Shown here: positions 25,963 to 35,421 of the stretch, piece after piece
Layout: each line of letters opens with the position of its first letter
Position numbering within the stretch: position 1 is the stretch's first letter
Source: Sphingobacterium sp. N143
GTDB taxonomy: Bacteria; Bacteroidota; Bacteroidia; Sphingobacteriales; Sphingobacteriaceae
Assembly (NCBI RefSeq): GCF_030325625.1
Contig: NZ_JACAIS010000002.1
Span: forward strand, 62,001-126,000
Length of the DNA: 64,000 nt
Reading direction: 5' to 3'
Position numbers and translations under genes: made by a program
The notes under the pieces: generated by a model
Database searches by the model: none
What the model was told of the DNA's origin: nothing
Seen by the model: the letters and a program-made list of their open reading frames with translations, nothing else

Positions 25963-26931
25963 TTACTGCTGTCTTACCAATAGGTTATTTGCCAACACTA
26001 ATAACGCTTCCTTACGTTCGTTTGGTACATCCAAGGCCTCCATTTTTTCAAAGGCTCTCTGCGTATAAATATCCTTCAGTTCATCAGCCGCTTTTTTCAC
26101 CTCATATTTGTCATACAGAGCCAGCATATCTTCCACTTTGGTGGGAATAGTGATCATATCTGCAGCTAACAGCTGTTGCAACCAGGTCGTATCTTCGGTC
26201 GAAATAACTTCCATCAGCTTCACCAACAAAAATGTCTTTTTATTGATCATAATATCTCCACCAACGATCTTCCCAAACGTATCGGGATCGCCATAAGCAT
26301 CCAGTATGTCATCCTGCAATTGGAATGCCAGCCCTACGTTTTCCCCAAAGTCATAAATCAGCTGTTGCTGCTGTTCATCTGCCCCTGAAAGGATCGCGCC
26401 CAGCTGTAATGCTCCGCCCAATAATACGGATGTTTTTAGACGGATCATCTCCAAGTATTCTTCCATCTGCAAGGATATACGGCTTTCATAATCCATATCC
26501 AATTGCTGCCCTTCACAAACTTCCATCGCTACCTTACTTAAGATCTTTAAGGTCGCGGGTAGGTAAATGGGATTGCATTTGGAAATTTCCTCATACGCTT
26601 TGACCAATAGACCATCGCCAGACAGGATCGCAATATTGGCATCCCATTTTTCATGGACAGTCGTTTTTCCCCTCCGTAAAGGTGCTTTATCCATCAAGTC
26701 GTCGTGTATCAAGGAAAAGTTGTGGAAAAACTCTACAGCCTTTGCTGCCGGAATAATTTCCTCCATCCTTTGCATGCCAAATAATTCTGCTGCCATCAAT
26801 GTCAGCACAGGCCGAACTCTCTTTCCACCCAAAGTTAATATATACCGTATTGGATCATATAGGTTTGATGGTGTGGCAGGAAATTGACTTGTCTCTATCG
26901 CCGCTATCACGAGTTGTTGTAAATGTTGCAT
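25963..26931 (-). CDS. Polyprenyl diphosphate synthase (trans-isoprenyl synthase family)
   Basis: 322 residues. GGKRVRP (35-41) binds isopentenyl diphosphate; the first aspartate-rich motif is DDLMD (77-81), and the second is QLQDDILDAYGD (about 208-219). RRGKTT follows the first motif as in the family. The enzyme condenses isopentenyl diphosphate units onto an allylic primer; product length (geranylgeranyl up to octaprenyl) is set by residues just before the first motif (here FFHNFSLIH), and I cannot fix it from reading. Candidate uses are menaquinone side chains or undecaprenyl precursors. It is divergent from the GT4 gene. Confidence 0.85.
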   Translation of the reverse strand: MQHLQQLVIAAIETSQFPATPSNLYDPIRYILTLGGKRVRPVLTLMAAELFGMQRMEEIIPAAKAVEFFHNFSLIHDDLMDKAPLRRGKTTVHEKWDANIAILSGDGLLVKAYEEISKCNPIYLPATLKILSKVAMEVCEGQQLDMDYESRISLQMEEYLEMIRLKTSVLLGGALQLGAILSGADEQQQQLIYDFGENVGLAFQLQDDILDAYGDPDTFGKIVGGDIMINKKTFLLVKLMEVISTEDTTWLQQLLAADMITIPTKVEDMLALYDKYEVKKAADELKDIYTQRAFEKMEALDVPNERKEALLVLANNLLVRQQ

Positions 26932-27019
26932 ATATCTTTACGATCGAATCATGCGAATATAGCAATAATCATATAGAAATGGCAATTTTGTCCCTTTAAA
27001 GGAAATCATATCAAAATTG

Positions 27020-27027
27020 TACATTTG
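27020..27027 (+). promoter_or_regulatory. -7-like box in front of GT4 gene
   Basis: TACATTTG matches TAnnTTTG and ends 15 bases before the ATG at 27043, which would give a very short leader. It also argues against the upstream TTG start at 27025. No good -33 element was seen. Confidence 0.35.
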
Positions 27028-27042
27028 TGGAAGTCTTTTGTT

Positions 27043-28212
27043 ATGCGCATACTGATTATCCATACATACTATCAATCTCCTGGAGGCGAGGATACTGTCT
27101 TTCAGCAGGAAACCTCACTGCTCGCACAAGATCATCAGGTTCAAACACTGACCTTTCAGAACAGAAAAGGTTGGCGCGGTGCTCTACAAACCATCGGCTC
27201 CATCTGGAATATTGCCGCAGCAAATCGGCTAAAAAAAACAATCCGTGAATTCAGGCCCGATGTGGTCCATATCCACAATACACATTATGCCTGTGGCCCG
27301 ATCATGATCCGTACCCTTGCAAAGCTGGGGATCCCCCAAGTGATGACATTACATAATTTTAGACTATTGTGCCCTTCAGCTACGCTGTACCATCATAATC
27401 ACTTATTTCTGGACTCACTGAACGAAGCGTTCCCCTGGACAGCCATCAAAGAAAGAGCATTCAATGATTCGGCCATCAAAACATTCATACTTGCTTTTAA
27501 TTATTGGTTTCACCGTAAAGTAGGCACCTGGAAAAAAGTCAACCGTTATATCAACCTGAGTACATTTGCGCAAAAGATATTTGTAGACTCCATCCTCAGG
27601 CTACCTCCCGAAAAATTTGAAGTAAAACCTAATTTTGTATTCCCCTCCACTTTAGCCGAGGCATTTGTGCAGCCTTATTTCATCTATGTGGGCAGGCTAT
27701 CAGACGAAAAGGGAATATTGAACCTCATCGACGCAGTCAAAGAAACATCCTTTAAATTATATATTGTCGGTGGGGGACCACTCGCAGAAGAGGTCGAAAG
27801 AAGAATAGCAGGTCATTCCACGATTTCATACCTAGGCTTTAAAGACAGGGACAAAACCTTGACCCTGATCGCTGAAGCGCAAGCACTGATCGTTCCCTCG
27901 ATCTGTTTTGAGGGGATGCCAATGACCATCCTCGAAGCCTATTCTGTGGGAACTGCAGTGCTCAGCTCAAACTTAGGCGTACTACCTGAAATGATTGTTC
28001 CCAATGAAACCGGGGATACATTTGACCCGCACAATAAAGCGGAAATTATCGCCTGTCTACGTCAATGGAACAGCAAGACAGCCCATGAAAAAGATGAGAT
28101 AAGAAAGACCTGTATGGCTTATTATTTTAGTAATTTTACACCTGAAATAAACAAAGGCAGATTGGAAGCGATCTATAAAAACGCTATTAACGATATAAAA
28201 TTGAACAAATGA
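27043..28212 (+). CDS. GT4-family glycosyltransferase
   Basis: 389 residues from the ATG at 27043 (an in-frame TTG at 27025 is inside the promoter box). GT-B features: ILIIHTYYQSPGGEDTVFQQ at the N-terminus, VVHIHNTHYACGP and MTLHNFRLLCPSATLY for the acceptor domain, FIYVGRLSDEKGILNLI starting the donor domain, and EGMPMTILEAYSVGTAVLSS (E-x7-E) for nucleotide-sugar binding. It is similar to glycosyltransferases of capsule or exopolysaccharide loci, but lies alone, overlapping the DUF59 gene by ATGA. Sugar unknown. Confidence 0.83.
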   Translation: MRILIIHTYYQSPGGEDTVFQQETSLLAQDHQVQTLTFQNRKGWRGALQTIGSIWNIAAANRLKKTIREFRPDVVHIHNTHYACGPIMIRTLAKLGIPQVMTLHNFRLLCPSATLYHHNHLFLDSLNEAFPWTAIKERAFNDSAIKTFILAFNYWFHRKVGTWKKVNRYINLSTFAQKIFVDSILRLPPEKFEVKPNFVFPSTLAEAFVQPYFIYVGRLSDEKGILNLIDAVKETSFKLYIVGGGPLAEEVERRIAGHSTISYLGFKDRDKTLTLIAEAQALIVPSICFEGMPMTILEAYSVGTAVLSSNLGVLPEMIVPNETGDTFDPHNKAEIIACLRQWNSKTAHEKDEIRKTCMAYYFSNFTPEINKGRLEAIYKNAINDIKLNK

Positions 28213-28538
28213 GTATTATAATAATGGATAAGCTGGGGTTGGCACCGCAAATCCAAGCAGCTTTGGAAACAATCTATGACCCCGAATTAAAACCCGCAAA
28301 CATCGTGGATCTGGGTCTTGTTTACGAAATTATCACGAAGGAAGAAGGAATCGCAAAAATTGTCATGACACTGACGGCTCCCGGCTGTCCTGTCGCTGGT
28401 GAAATAATGAATGAGGTACAGGAAAAAGTAGCTGGCATTGAAGGAGTCAAAGAAGCATTGGTCGAGTTAACTTTTGATCCACCATGGACCAAGGATATGA
28501 TGTCCGAAGAGGCCAAGCTTGAACTCGGCTTTTTGTAG
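28209..28538 (+). CDS. DUF59/MIP18-type iron-sulfur assembly protein (SufT/PaaD-like)
   Basis: 109 residues. The family core is visible: ALETIYDPELKPANIVDLGLVY, MTLTAPGCPVAGEIMNEVQ with the conserved Cys in a Pro-Gly-Cys-Pro loop, and LTFDPPWTKDMMSEEAKLELG at the C-terminus. DUF59 proteins help maturation of Fe-S proteins, often beside suf genes. Here it overlaps a glycosyltransferase gene by ATGA, an unusual setting, so the overlap may be fortuitous. A second Met (residue 6) could also serve as the start. Confidence 0.85.
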   Translation: MSIIIMDKLGLAPQIQAALETIYDPELKPANIVDLGLVYEIITKEEGIAKIVMTLTAPGCPVAGEIMNEVQEKVAGIEGVKEALVELTFDPPWTKDMMSEEAKLELGFL

Positions 28539-28551
28539 CCAGCCTCCTTCC

Positions 28552-29796
28552 CTATTGTCCCGCGCTATTATTTTCGAGATCACTCAGCTTTTTCAAGGGT
28601 TTGGTGGTCTTACTATCACTTCCAAAAAGTAGTCGCCATAGGTTACGTGATTCTTTGGTCAATAATGGTGACACTATGGAGAGGATCAGGACATAGACAA
28701 CCACAAAAGACTGAATCACGGGCAACAGTGCTCCAGCTTTACCGATGTTGGCCATGATAATGGAGAACTCTCCACGTGCCGACAAGGTAAAACCGATATC
28801 GAATGAGGTTTTAGGCTTCATGCCCGAGAACTTGGCGGCAAAATACCCTGAAGCCAAATTACCCATCACGGTGACCACGGCTGCAATGGAGGCCCATAAC
28901 ACAGCACCACCCAGGGACATAATATCAATCGATAGCCCAAAACTGAAAAAAAACATGGCTCCAAAAAAGTCCTTATAAGGCAGCACCATGGATTCGATCC
29001 GCTTGATATACTGCGAATCTGCCAGAACCAATCCTGCCATCAATGCACCGATCGCCTCTGCAACATGGATCGTTTCGGAGAAGCCCGCGACAATAAAAAG
29101 CAAGGCAAAGATGATCAATATAAACAGTTCAGAGGTTTTCTCTTTTAATAAACGGTCAATTGCAGGGACCAGCTTTCTTCCCAGAATCAAGAAAGTCAGA
29201 ATAAAGCCCAAGGCAAGTAACGAGGTTCCTGCTACTGTCCAAAAAGAGCTACTTCCGGTCAGTATCAGTCCCGAAAGGAAAGAAATGTGCATAGCAATGA
29301 AAAGATCATCAAACATGATCATCCCCATAATCACCTCTGTTTCGGGATTTGCCGTACGCTTGAGATCCGTCAGTACCTTGGCCACAATCGCTGTTGAAGA
29401 GCTTGTCATGATACCACAGAGCACCATCATTTCCTTGAAAGGCATGTCCATGAGCCATCCGATCAATAGTCCCGAAGTAAAATTCAGCAGCACATAAATT
29501 GTGCCCCCGGTGACAATGGCCTTCCCCGATTTAATTAATCTGTTGACCGAAAATTCCAGTCCCAAATAAAACAGGAGAAACAATACTCCCAACCTGCCCA
29601 TAAAGTCAATAAAGGGCTTACTTTGGGTGAATGTCAGGTCCACCATCCCGATCTGAGGTGCATGTTGCCCCAATACCATACCGATGATAATGAAAAAGGG
29701 AATAACCGAAAACTTTAGCTTATTGGCAATCAGTCCAACAAAAGCAACGAGTCCAACAGCGATTCCAATTTCCAGAATTAAGGTATGTGATAGCAT
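28552..29796 (-). CDS. Cation:proton antiporter, CPA2 family (KhtU-like)
   Basis: 414 residues with about twelve hydrophobic segments and no cytoplasmic KTN domain, the layout of KhtU/KefB-type K+(Na+)/H+ antiporters. Family segments include the FLGLEFSVNRLI region, CGIMTSSSTAIVAKVLTDL, MGMIMFDDLFIAMHISFLSG, and SARGEFSIIMANIGKAGALL. It exports K+ in exchange for H+. The stop is 4 bases from the preceding regulatory subunit gene, and the pair is transcribed leftward from 30279. Convergent with the DUF59 gene. Confidence 0.87.
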   Translation of the reverse strand: MLSHTLILEIGIAVGLVAFVGLIANKLKFSVIPFFIIIGMVLGQHAPQIGMVDLTFTQSKPFIDFMGRLGVLFLLFYLGLEFSVNRLIKSGKAIVTGGTIYVLLNFTSGLLIGWLMDMPFKEMMVLCGIMTSSSTAIVAKVLTDLKRTANPETEVIMGMIMFDDLFIAMHISFLSGLILTGSSSFWTVAGTSLLALGFILTFLILGRKLVPAIDRLLKEKTSELFILIIFALLFIVAGFSETIHVAEAIGALMAGLVLADSQYIKRIESMVLPYKDFFGAMFFFSFGLSIDIMSLGGAVLWASIAAVVTVMGNLASGYFAAKFSGMKPKTSFDIGFTLSARGEFSIIMANIGKAGALLPVIQSFVVVYVLILSIVSPLLTKESRNLWRLLFGSDSKTTKPLKKLSDLENNSAGQ

Positions 29797-29799
29797 AGA

Positions 29800-30279
29800 T
29801 TACAGTAAAATTTCTTTTAAAAGTTTGATATTATTCTTCTTTCCGGCGATAACAAGGGTCGTGTCCGGACTGATCAAATAAGATGGCCCAGGATTGATCA
29901 CGGTTTCCTCATCTCTAATTGCAGCGATAATGGAAGCTCCCGTACGTTGCCTTACCTCCAGCTCACCAATGGTTTTACCTGCCCCCTCACATTGACCTTC
30001 TACCTTATACCATTCGATACGCAAGTCGTCCAGCGCCACTTCAATGGTTTCCAACGCTTTCGGTTTATAGGACAATCCTCCGATAATACCCGCAATCTGA
30101 CGAGATTCATCATCGTTGAGTGTCATCACACAGCGCGACTCATGTTCTTCATCATCATAGCGATACAGCTCCCGCCGACCATCATCATGGATAACAACGA
30201 CCATATTGTCTCCGGCATCGGTTTCAATTTGAAATTTCTTTCCAATTCCAATCAGATCGGACTCTCTTACAATAGACAT
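29800..30279 (-). CDS. Antiporter regulatory subunit with TrkA_C domain (KhtT-like)
   Basis: 159 residues. The C-terminal RCK_C/TrkA_C domain is seen in [19 protein letters not shown], then [20 protein letters not shown] and [20 protein letters not shown]. The N-terminal half ([18 protein letters not shown]) is the KhtT-type domain. In Bacillus KhtT, binding of nucleotides such as c-di-AMP at the RCK_C domain gates KhtU; whether that holds here is inference. Start at 30279 follows a TAAATTTG promoter box at 30340-30347. Confidence 0.83.
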   Translation of the reverse strand: MSIVRESDLIGIGKKFQIETDAGDNMVVVIHDDGRRELYRYDDEEHESRCVMTLNDDESRQIAGIIGGLSYKPKALETIEVALDDLRIEWYKVEGQCEGAGKTIGELEVRQRTGASIIAAIRDEETVINPGPSYLISPDTTLVIAGKKNNIKLLKEILL

Positions 30280-30687
30280 AATCTTCTATTTAAATAAATA
30301 CTATAATAAAACAGCAAATAGCCATTAAATACTAAACCACAAATTTAACCAAAAATTCAATCTTAAACGAACTTATATCTCCAGATCCCAGCTGATTATC
30401 AGGAGGCGGATCACCCCAAAATACAAAAAAAAGACAGAAAAACGAGCTTTTAGCCGGTTTAATTTGCCTGCTTTCCTGCAGTCATACGAATGCCATTATT
30501 TTAAGGGCATCCTGATCAGTTCAACCTCCAAAACCCTGAGCTCTTCTTATTTTCTTTATTACAAATGACAATCGCTATAACGTTTTCGTAGTTCATGCAA
30601 TCGTTTGCTTCTATCCGGCAAAGAAACGGCATAGCTTTATTTCTTTATTATTGCCTTTGAAAAACTGATAAATCTAAATTACACACT
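30280..30687. other. Intergenic region between khtTU-like pair and SusC/SusD
   Basis: 408 bases. The left part holds the leftward promoter box CAAATTTA (30340-30347, minus-strand TAAATTTG). The right part should carry the SusC promoter: TTTG at 30604-30607 and TAGCTTTA at 30632-30639 are a weak candidate with too long a spacing. No ORF, sigma/anti-sigma gene or riboswitch-like hairpin was found. Confidence 0.4.
30340..30347 (-). promoter_or_regulatory. -7 box of the khtTU-like operon
   Basis: TAAATTTG on the minus strand is an exact TAnnTTTG match, about 60 bases before the start codon at 30279. Confidence 0.4.
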
Positions 30688-33600
30688 ATGGTCAAAAAGA
30701 GTCATCTCATCCTTCTGACACCCTTATCACTTCTGTCATTAGCAGCACCTTTATACGGGACAGCATATCCCCGTAACCTGACAACCGTTACCCTACTACA
30801 AGGTCAACAACAGTCCATTTCGGGTAAGGTTGTTGACGAGAACGGGAAACCCCTCAGTGGCGTTACAGTAACGGAGAAAGGTACAACCACAGCTACCACC
30901 ACCAACCAAGATGGTGTATTTAAATTAAATGTGGCATCCCAAAATTCCGTTCTATTATTTAATTCCATAGGCTTTGCCCCACAGGAGCTTCCAGCATCAC
31001 GGGCTACACAAGTTATCTTAAGCAAGTCTGAGGATATCTTGGACGAGGTTGTAGTGGTTGGATATGGTAAACAGAAAAAAAGCGACCTCACAGGAAGTGT
31101 CGCCACTGTAGAGGCGAAATCCCTTGAAAGCATCAATTCACCCAACATTGTTGACAAATTACAGGGAAAAGTCTCAGGTCTGGCAATCAATTCAGGCTCT
31201 GCCAAACCAGGCGAAACAGCCTCGATCAATATTCGTGGTGAAAATTCTATATCTGCATCCAATTCGCCATTGATTATCCTTGACGGGATCCCTTTTAGCG
31301 GTTCGTTAGGTGATATCTCTTCCAATACAATCGCAAGCATCTCGGTATTAAAAGATGCTTCATCTACCGCAATTTATGGTTCGCGGGCAGCAAATGGGGT
31401 AATCTTGATTACCTCAAAAAAAGGTGCCATAGGAAAACCCCGCATTAATTATAACGGCTATTTTGGTGTACAAAGTGTTGAACGACGTCTGAATTTAATG
31501 GACGGGCCTCAATACATCCAATTTATGCGCGATTATCAGGCCTCCAAAGGAAAAACAGGTGATCAACTCAATCCTGAAAATTACCTTTTTGCCAATGTAC
31601 TGGAGCAATATAAAAAAGGCGAAGAGGTCAACTGGCAGGACGAAGCATTCAATAATGCTGCGCCGATGCACGAACATCAACTTAGCTTCTCGGGAGGTAC
31701 AGAAAAATCGGACTATTATGCGTCGGTCAGCTATCTCAACCAAGATGGAGTTGTTAAAAATAGCCCATATGAACGCTATAACGTCAACTTAAATCTGAAT
31801 CAAAGCTTAAGCTCTTGGCTTAAATTAGGCATGACCATGCAAGCCTCACAAGGCAACCGGAATGGCATACAGCCCAATCTTGAAAGTGTGGTCAAGCTTG
31901 CTCCTTACAGTAAAAACCGGGAGGCAGACGGCAGCGCTGTGACTTATCCTATGTATGCCCAGACCTTATGGGCACATCCATTTGCCGATGAAAATGGTCA
32001 ATGGGACAACACCCGGAGAACCGTCTATGCGAACAGCTGGCTTGATGTCAAACTCCCCATTGAAGGATTAAGCTTCAAAACCACATTTGGTACCAATTAC
32101 AGAAATATCAACGAAAACTCTTACTATGGGTCAAATACGGTAACTGGCCGTGGTGTAAATGGCACAGGATCTATTTATAATGAGCATTTCTGGGATTGGA
32201 CCTGGGAAAACCTCCTGACTTATGACCGCACTTTTGGTGATCATAAAATCAATGTCGTTGGATTATATTCGTCCCAAAAAACCAATTTGAAGACTTCCAA
32301 AATGACAGGTGATGATTTTGTGGCAGATGCCGGTTACAATAATATGGCCTCGGCTTCCAAAAATCTAAAAATAGAATCTAAACTTCAGAATACAGCGATG
32401 ATCTCCTATATGGGCCGGATCAACTATTCCTTCAAGGACCGTTATTTACTGACCTTGACTGGCCGTTCGGATGGTTATAGTGCCTTTTCAGTCAATAATC
32501 GCTATGCCTTTTTTCCATCGGTCGCCGGGGCTTGGGTCATTTCCAAAGAAGAAGGAGTACAGGATTATTTTGATCTGTTAAAACTACGTGTTTCCTATGG
32601 TAAAAATGGGAATCAGGCCGTGTCTCCTTATCAAACCTACGATCGCTTGACCAATGTGGACTATATCTTCGGATTGGATCCAGTCAAAGGGCTAGTGATG
32701 AATTTCAATGGTCGTGGGAGCAATCTGACCTGGGAAACCACATCATCCCTAAATGCGGGTTTGGATTTCGGCATTCTGAACAACAGACTTTCCGGAACAA
32801 TCGATTACTACACTTCTAAAACTACCGACTTGTTGCTGAGCGAACAGGTACCTGTGATGAATGGTTACAATTCGATTATGACCAACATTGGGGAGACCTC
32901 CAATAAAGGTATAGAGGTCACCTTAAATGCTGTGACTTGGAAGAATGATAATTTCCAATGGAATACCACCGCCAATTTTGCCTACAACAATAATAAGATC
33001 ACAAAATTGCGCGCTGATGGAAAAAATGACCTGACAAACGCATGGCTTATTGGCCAGCCCATCCGTATTTTCTATGACTATAAGGTGATCGGTGTATGGC
33101 AAGAAAGTGATGATATTGCCAATTCATATCAACCTAAAGCAAAACCTGGGGATGCCAAGCTCGCTGATATCAATAATGATGGGTTAATCGATGCGAATGA
33201 CCGTACCGTCATGGGGAACAAAATTTCACCTTATACCTTAGGTATTGGCAATGATTTCACCTATAAAAATTTCTCATTCTCCATATTTATGAATGGTGCC
33301 TTTGGTGGAACGAAAGTAGATGACTTCAAAAATATTGAACGCTTCCTGCCAAACAATGGTGCAAATTATCTTGCTGACATGGCCTATTGGACACCAGAAA
33401 ATCCAAATACAGATATCCCTTCACCGGGTTACACTCCTGTCAACAATCATACCTATTACATCAATTCGTCCTATTGGCGCATTCGGGATCTAAGTTTGGG
33501 ATATACGTTTGACGGGGGCTTCCTGCAAAGGCTGAACCTCTCTTCAGTCAGAGCATTTATCAATGCACGCAATCTCTATACGTTCTCAAAAATCAAAGGT

Positions 33601-33717
33601 TACAATGTGGAAGCCTTGAGTGTCAGTTCGACCACAGGAAATCCGACCTCAACAAATATTGCGAGTCCATATCCAGTAGCCAGAACATTCTCATTGGGCA
33701 TAAATGTTCAATTCTAA
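30688..33717 (+). CDS. SusC/RagA-type TonB-dependent outer-membrane transporter
   Basis: 1009 residues, full length. After the signal peptide (about 1-25), a carboxypeptidase-regulatory-like domain covers residues 43-115 (SISGKVVDENGKPLSGVTV), followed by the TonB-region DEVVVVGYGKQKKSDLTGSV (about 119-138) and the plug domain with NIRGENSISASNSPLIILDG and LKDASSTAIYGSRAANGV. The rest is the beta-barrel, ending in an aromatic residue (INVQF). It imports nutrient oligomers with the SusD partner that follows after 15 bases. No FecI/FecR, hybrid sensor or carbohydrase gene is next to it, so the substrate is unknown. Confidence 0.93.
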   Translation: MVKKSHLILLTPLSLLSLAAPLYGTAYPRNLTTVTLLQGQQQSISGKVVDENGKPLSGVTVTEKGTTTATTTNQDGVFKLNVASQNSVLLFNSIGFAPQELPASRATQVILSKSEDILDEVVVVGYGKQKKSDLTGSVATVEAKSLESINSPNIVDKLQGKVSGLAINSGSAKPGETASINIRGENSISASNSPLIILDGIPFSGSLGDISSNTIASISVLKDASSTAIYGSRAANGVILITSKKGAIGKPRINYNGYFGVQSVERRLNLMDGPQYIQFMRDYQASKGKTGDQLNPENYLFANVLEQYKKGEEVNWQDEAFNNAAPMHEHQLSFSGGTEKSDYYASVSYLNQDGVVKNSPYERYNVNLNLNQSLSSWLKLGMTMQASQGNRNGIQPNLESVVKLAPYSKNREADGSAVTYPMYAQTLWAHPFADENGQWDNTRRTVYANSWLDVKLPIEGLSFKTTFGTNYRNINENSYYGSNTVTGRGVNGTGSIYNEHFWDWTWENLLTYDRTFGDHKINVVGLYSSQKTNLKTSKMTGDDFVADAGYNNMASASKNLKIESKLQNTAMISYMGRINYSFKDRYLLTLTGRSDGYSAFSVNNRYAFFPSVAGAWVISKEEGVQDYFDLLKLRVSYGKNGNQAVSPYQTYDRLTNVDYIFGLDPVKGLVMNFNGRGSNLTWETTSSLNAGLDFGILNNRLSGTIDYYTSKTTDLLLSEQVPVMNGYNSIMTNIGETSNKGIEVTLNAVTWKNDNFQWNTTANFAYNNNKITKLRADGKNDLTNAWLIGQPIRIFYDYKVIGVWQESDDIANSYQPKAKPGDAKLADINNDGLIDANDRTVMGNKISPYTLGIGNDFTYKNFSFSIFMNGAFGGTKVDDFKNIERFLPNNGANYLADMAYWTPENPNTDIPSPGYTPVNNHTYYINSSYWRIRDLSLGYTFDGGFLQRLNLSSVRAFINARNLYTFSKIKGYNVEALSVSSTTGNPTSTNIASPYPVARTFSLGINVQF

Positions 33718-33732
33718 TCACATTTAAACATC

Positions 33733-35355
33733 ATGAAGAAAAGAAACACAACTTTATATGCAATTTTAGCGGGTCTGAGTCTTTTATTTACAGGCTGTAG
33801 CAAAGATTTTTTGAATGAAGACACCAGCAGTTTTCAATCGCCTGACAATACCTACACGAACACCAAAGGCTTTGAGACTGGTCTTAACGGTCTTTACGCT
33901 TATGCGCGGATGGAATTTTGGACCTGGAATGGCAGTATTTTTTCACAGGGAGCCACACCACAGGAAGCTTTGCAAGTTGGAACAGACATTGTAGCCATTA
34001 AAACAACGGGAACCGATGCAACTCTGGCTCCATTCAGCAATTACACATTGAATCCGGCGTCCTCTTATGTACGCAACTATTGGAAATATGCCTATGGATT
34101 CATTGGTAATACCAACACCATCCTTGAAGCCCTGCAAAAAGAAGGGATCAATTGGACCGATCCGGACAATGATCCTAAACGTGTGGAAGCCACTGCCCGA
34201 TTCTTTCGTGCCTACAGTTACCGCTACCTGGTCAATCTCTATGGTGATGTGCCCTGGGTAGATAAGGTATCCGAAACACCGCGCCGGGATTTTACCCGCA
34301 CGCCTAAAGCGGAAGTGCTGGCACATATGATCGAAGACTTAAAGTATGCCGGAGAAAATCTACCGGACAATCCTGGAACTGTTCAGGAAGGTAAACTGAC
34401 AAAATGGACCGCATTACACTACTTAGCTGAAGCTTATCTTCAAACCGGTCAGCCAGACCTAGCCGCAGAGGCAGCTAACAAAGTCATTCAAAGTGGTTAT
34501 TTTAAGTTGACTGACCAACGTTTTGGTGCCGAAAAGGATAAACCCGGAGATTATTTCCATGACATGTTTATCGAAAACAATCAAAACCGTTCTTCAGGCA
34601 ATCAGGAGACCATATGGGCCATCCAGCTGGAATATAATACCCAAGGTGGTGGCGACCGCTATACCGACTGGAGCAAACGTGCTTGGGTTCCTTTCTACTC
34701 GCAGCAAAAGGGCTTTGCCTTGGCGGACTCACTCGGAGGTAGAGGTTTGGGGCACGTACGCCCTTACCAATGGTGGTTGGACAGCTATGAAAAACAGGAT
34801 GTGAGAAATTCGATGTACAATATCAAACGCGATTGGTATTACAACGATCCTTCCGTTCCTGAGCTATACGGTAAGAAAATTGAACTAACCGATGCGATCA
34901 TAGAATCAGGAAATGTGTTTCCAACCACAACAAAGTTTTTTTATGGAAAGACAGCTGTGGACCCTGCATTTGAAGGAAATATGAAGGACCGCGTCAAAGT
35001 CCGTCTGGCAGAGACCTATCTACTCTTGGCCGAAGCGTATATGCGTGCCAATAAACCTGATCTAGCGAAGGACGCCGTAAATGCAGTTCGTGGTCGTGCT
35101 AAGGCTTCTTTGATCGAAGCTTCAGCAATCAATGTTGATTTTATCCTGGACGAACGTGCCCGGGAACTTATGGGTGAGGAAATGCGCCGCATGACATTAG
35201 CCCGTTTTGGGGAAGATGTTTTCTTGCGTCGTGTTCAGGCTCTGAATGCACAATCCAAAGCCGTGGTAAAAAAAGAATTTATTCTATGGCCTATCCCACA
35301 GGAAGTCATCGACAGCAATACAGATGCTGATTTCCCGCAGAACCCCGGATACTAA
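33733..35355 (+). CDS. SusD/RagB-type nutrient-binding lipoprotein
   Basis: 540 residues. Lipoprotein signal with lipobox LLFTGC (Cys22) followed by SKDFLNEDTSSFQ, the usual start of SusD proteins. The TPR-containing helical core is visible in RVEATARFFRAYSYRYLVNLYGDVPWV and LHYLAEAYLQTGQPDLAAEAAN (each read in parts), and the C-terminal VRLAETYLLLAEAYMRANKP plus FILDERARELMGEEMRRMTL are standard SusD motifs. It caps the SusC barrel at the cell surface and binds the ligand. It ends 6 bases before a terminator. Confidence 0.93.
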   Translation: MKKRNTTLYAILAGLSLLFTGCSKDFLNEDTSSFQSPDNTYTNTKGFETGLNGLYAYARMEFWTWNGSIFSQGATPQEALQVGTDIVAIKTTGTDATLAPFSNYTLNPASSYVRNYWKYAYGFIGNTNTILEALQKEGINWTDPDNDPKRVEATARFFRAYSYRYLVNLYGDVPWVDKVSETPRRDFTRTPKAEVLAHMIEDLKYAGENLPDNPGTVQEGKLTKWTALHYLAEAYLQTGQPDLAAEAANKVIQSGYFKLTDQRFGAEKDKPGDYFHDMFIENNQNRSSGNQETIWAIQLEYNTQGGGDRYTDWSKRAWVPFYSQQKGFALADSLGGRGLGHVRPYQWWLDSYEKQDVRNSMYNIKRDWYYNDPSVPELYGKKIELTDAIIESGNVFPTTTKFFYGKTAVDPAFEGNMKDRVKVRLAETYLLLAEAYMRANKPDLAKDAVNAVRGRAKASLIEASAINVDFILDERARELMGEEMRRMTLARFGEDVFLRRVQALNAQSKAVVKKEFILWPIPQEVIDSNTDADFPQNPGY

Positions 35356-35361
35356 ATCTAT

Positions 35362-35396
35362 AAACCTCCATGGCCTCAAAGGTCCATGGAGGTTTT
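35362..35396 (+). terminator. Terminator of SusC/SusD operon
   Basis: Arms AAACCTCCATGG (35362-35373) and CCATGGAGGTTT (35384-35395) are a perfect 12-bp stem with a 10-base loop and a following T run. Confidence 0.85.
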
Positions 35397-35421
35397 CTAA
35401 CATACAGATAGGGATTTCTGC

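Noticed and set aside
28988..29497. 169-residue frame antisense to the antiporter
   Set aside because: Shadow of the KhtU-like coding region; low-complexity Ser/Ile-rich translation typical of antisense membrane protein genes.
30804..31340. 178-residue frame antisense to the SusC N-terminus
   Set aside because: Shadow of SusC; no domain and no regulatory signals.
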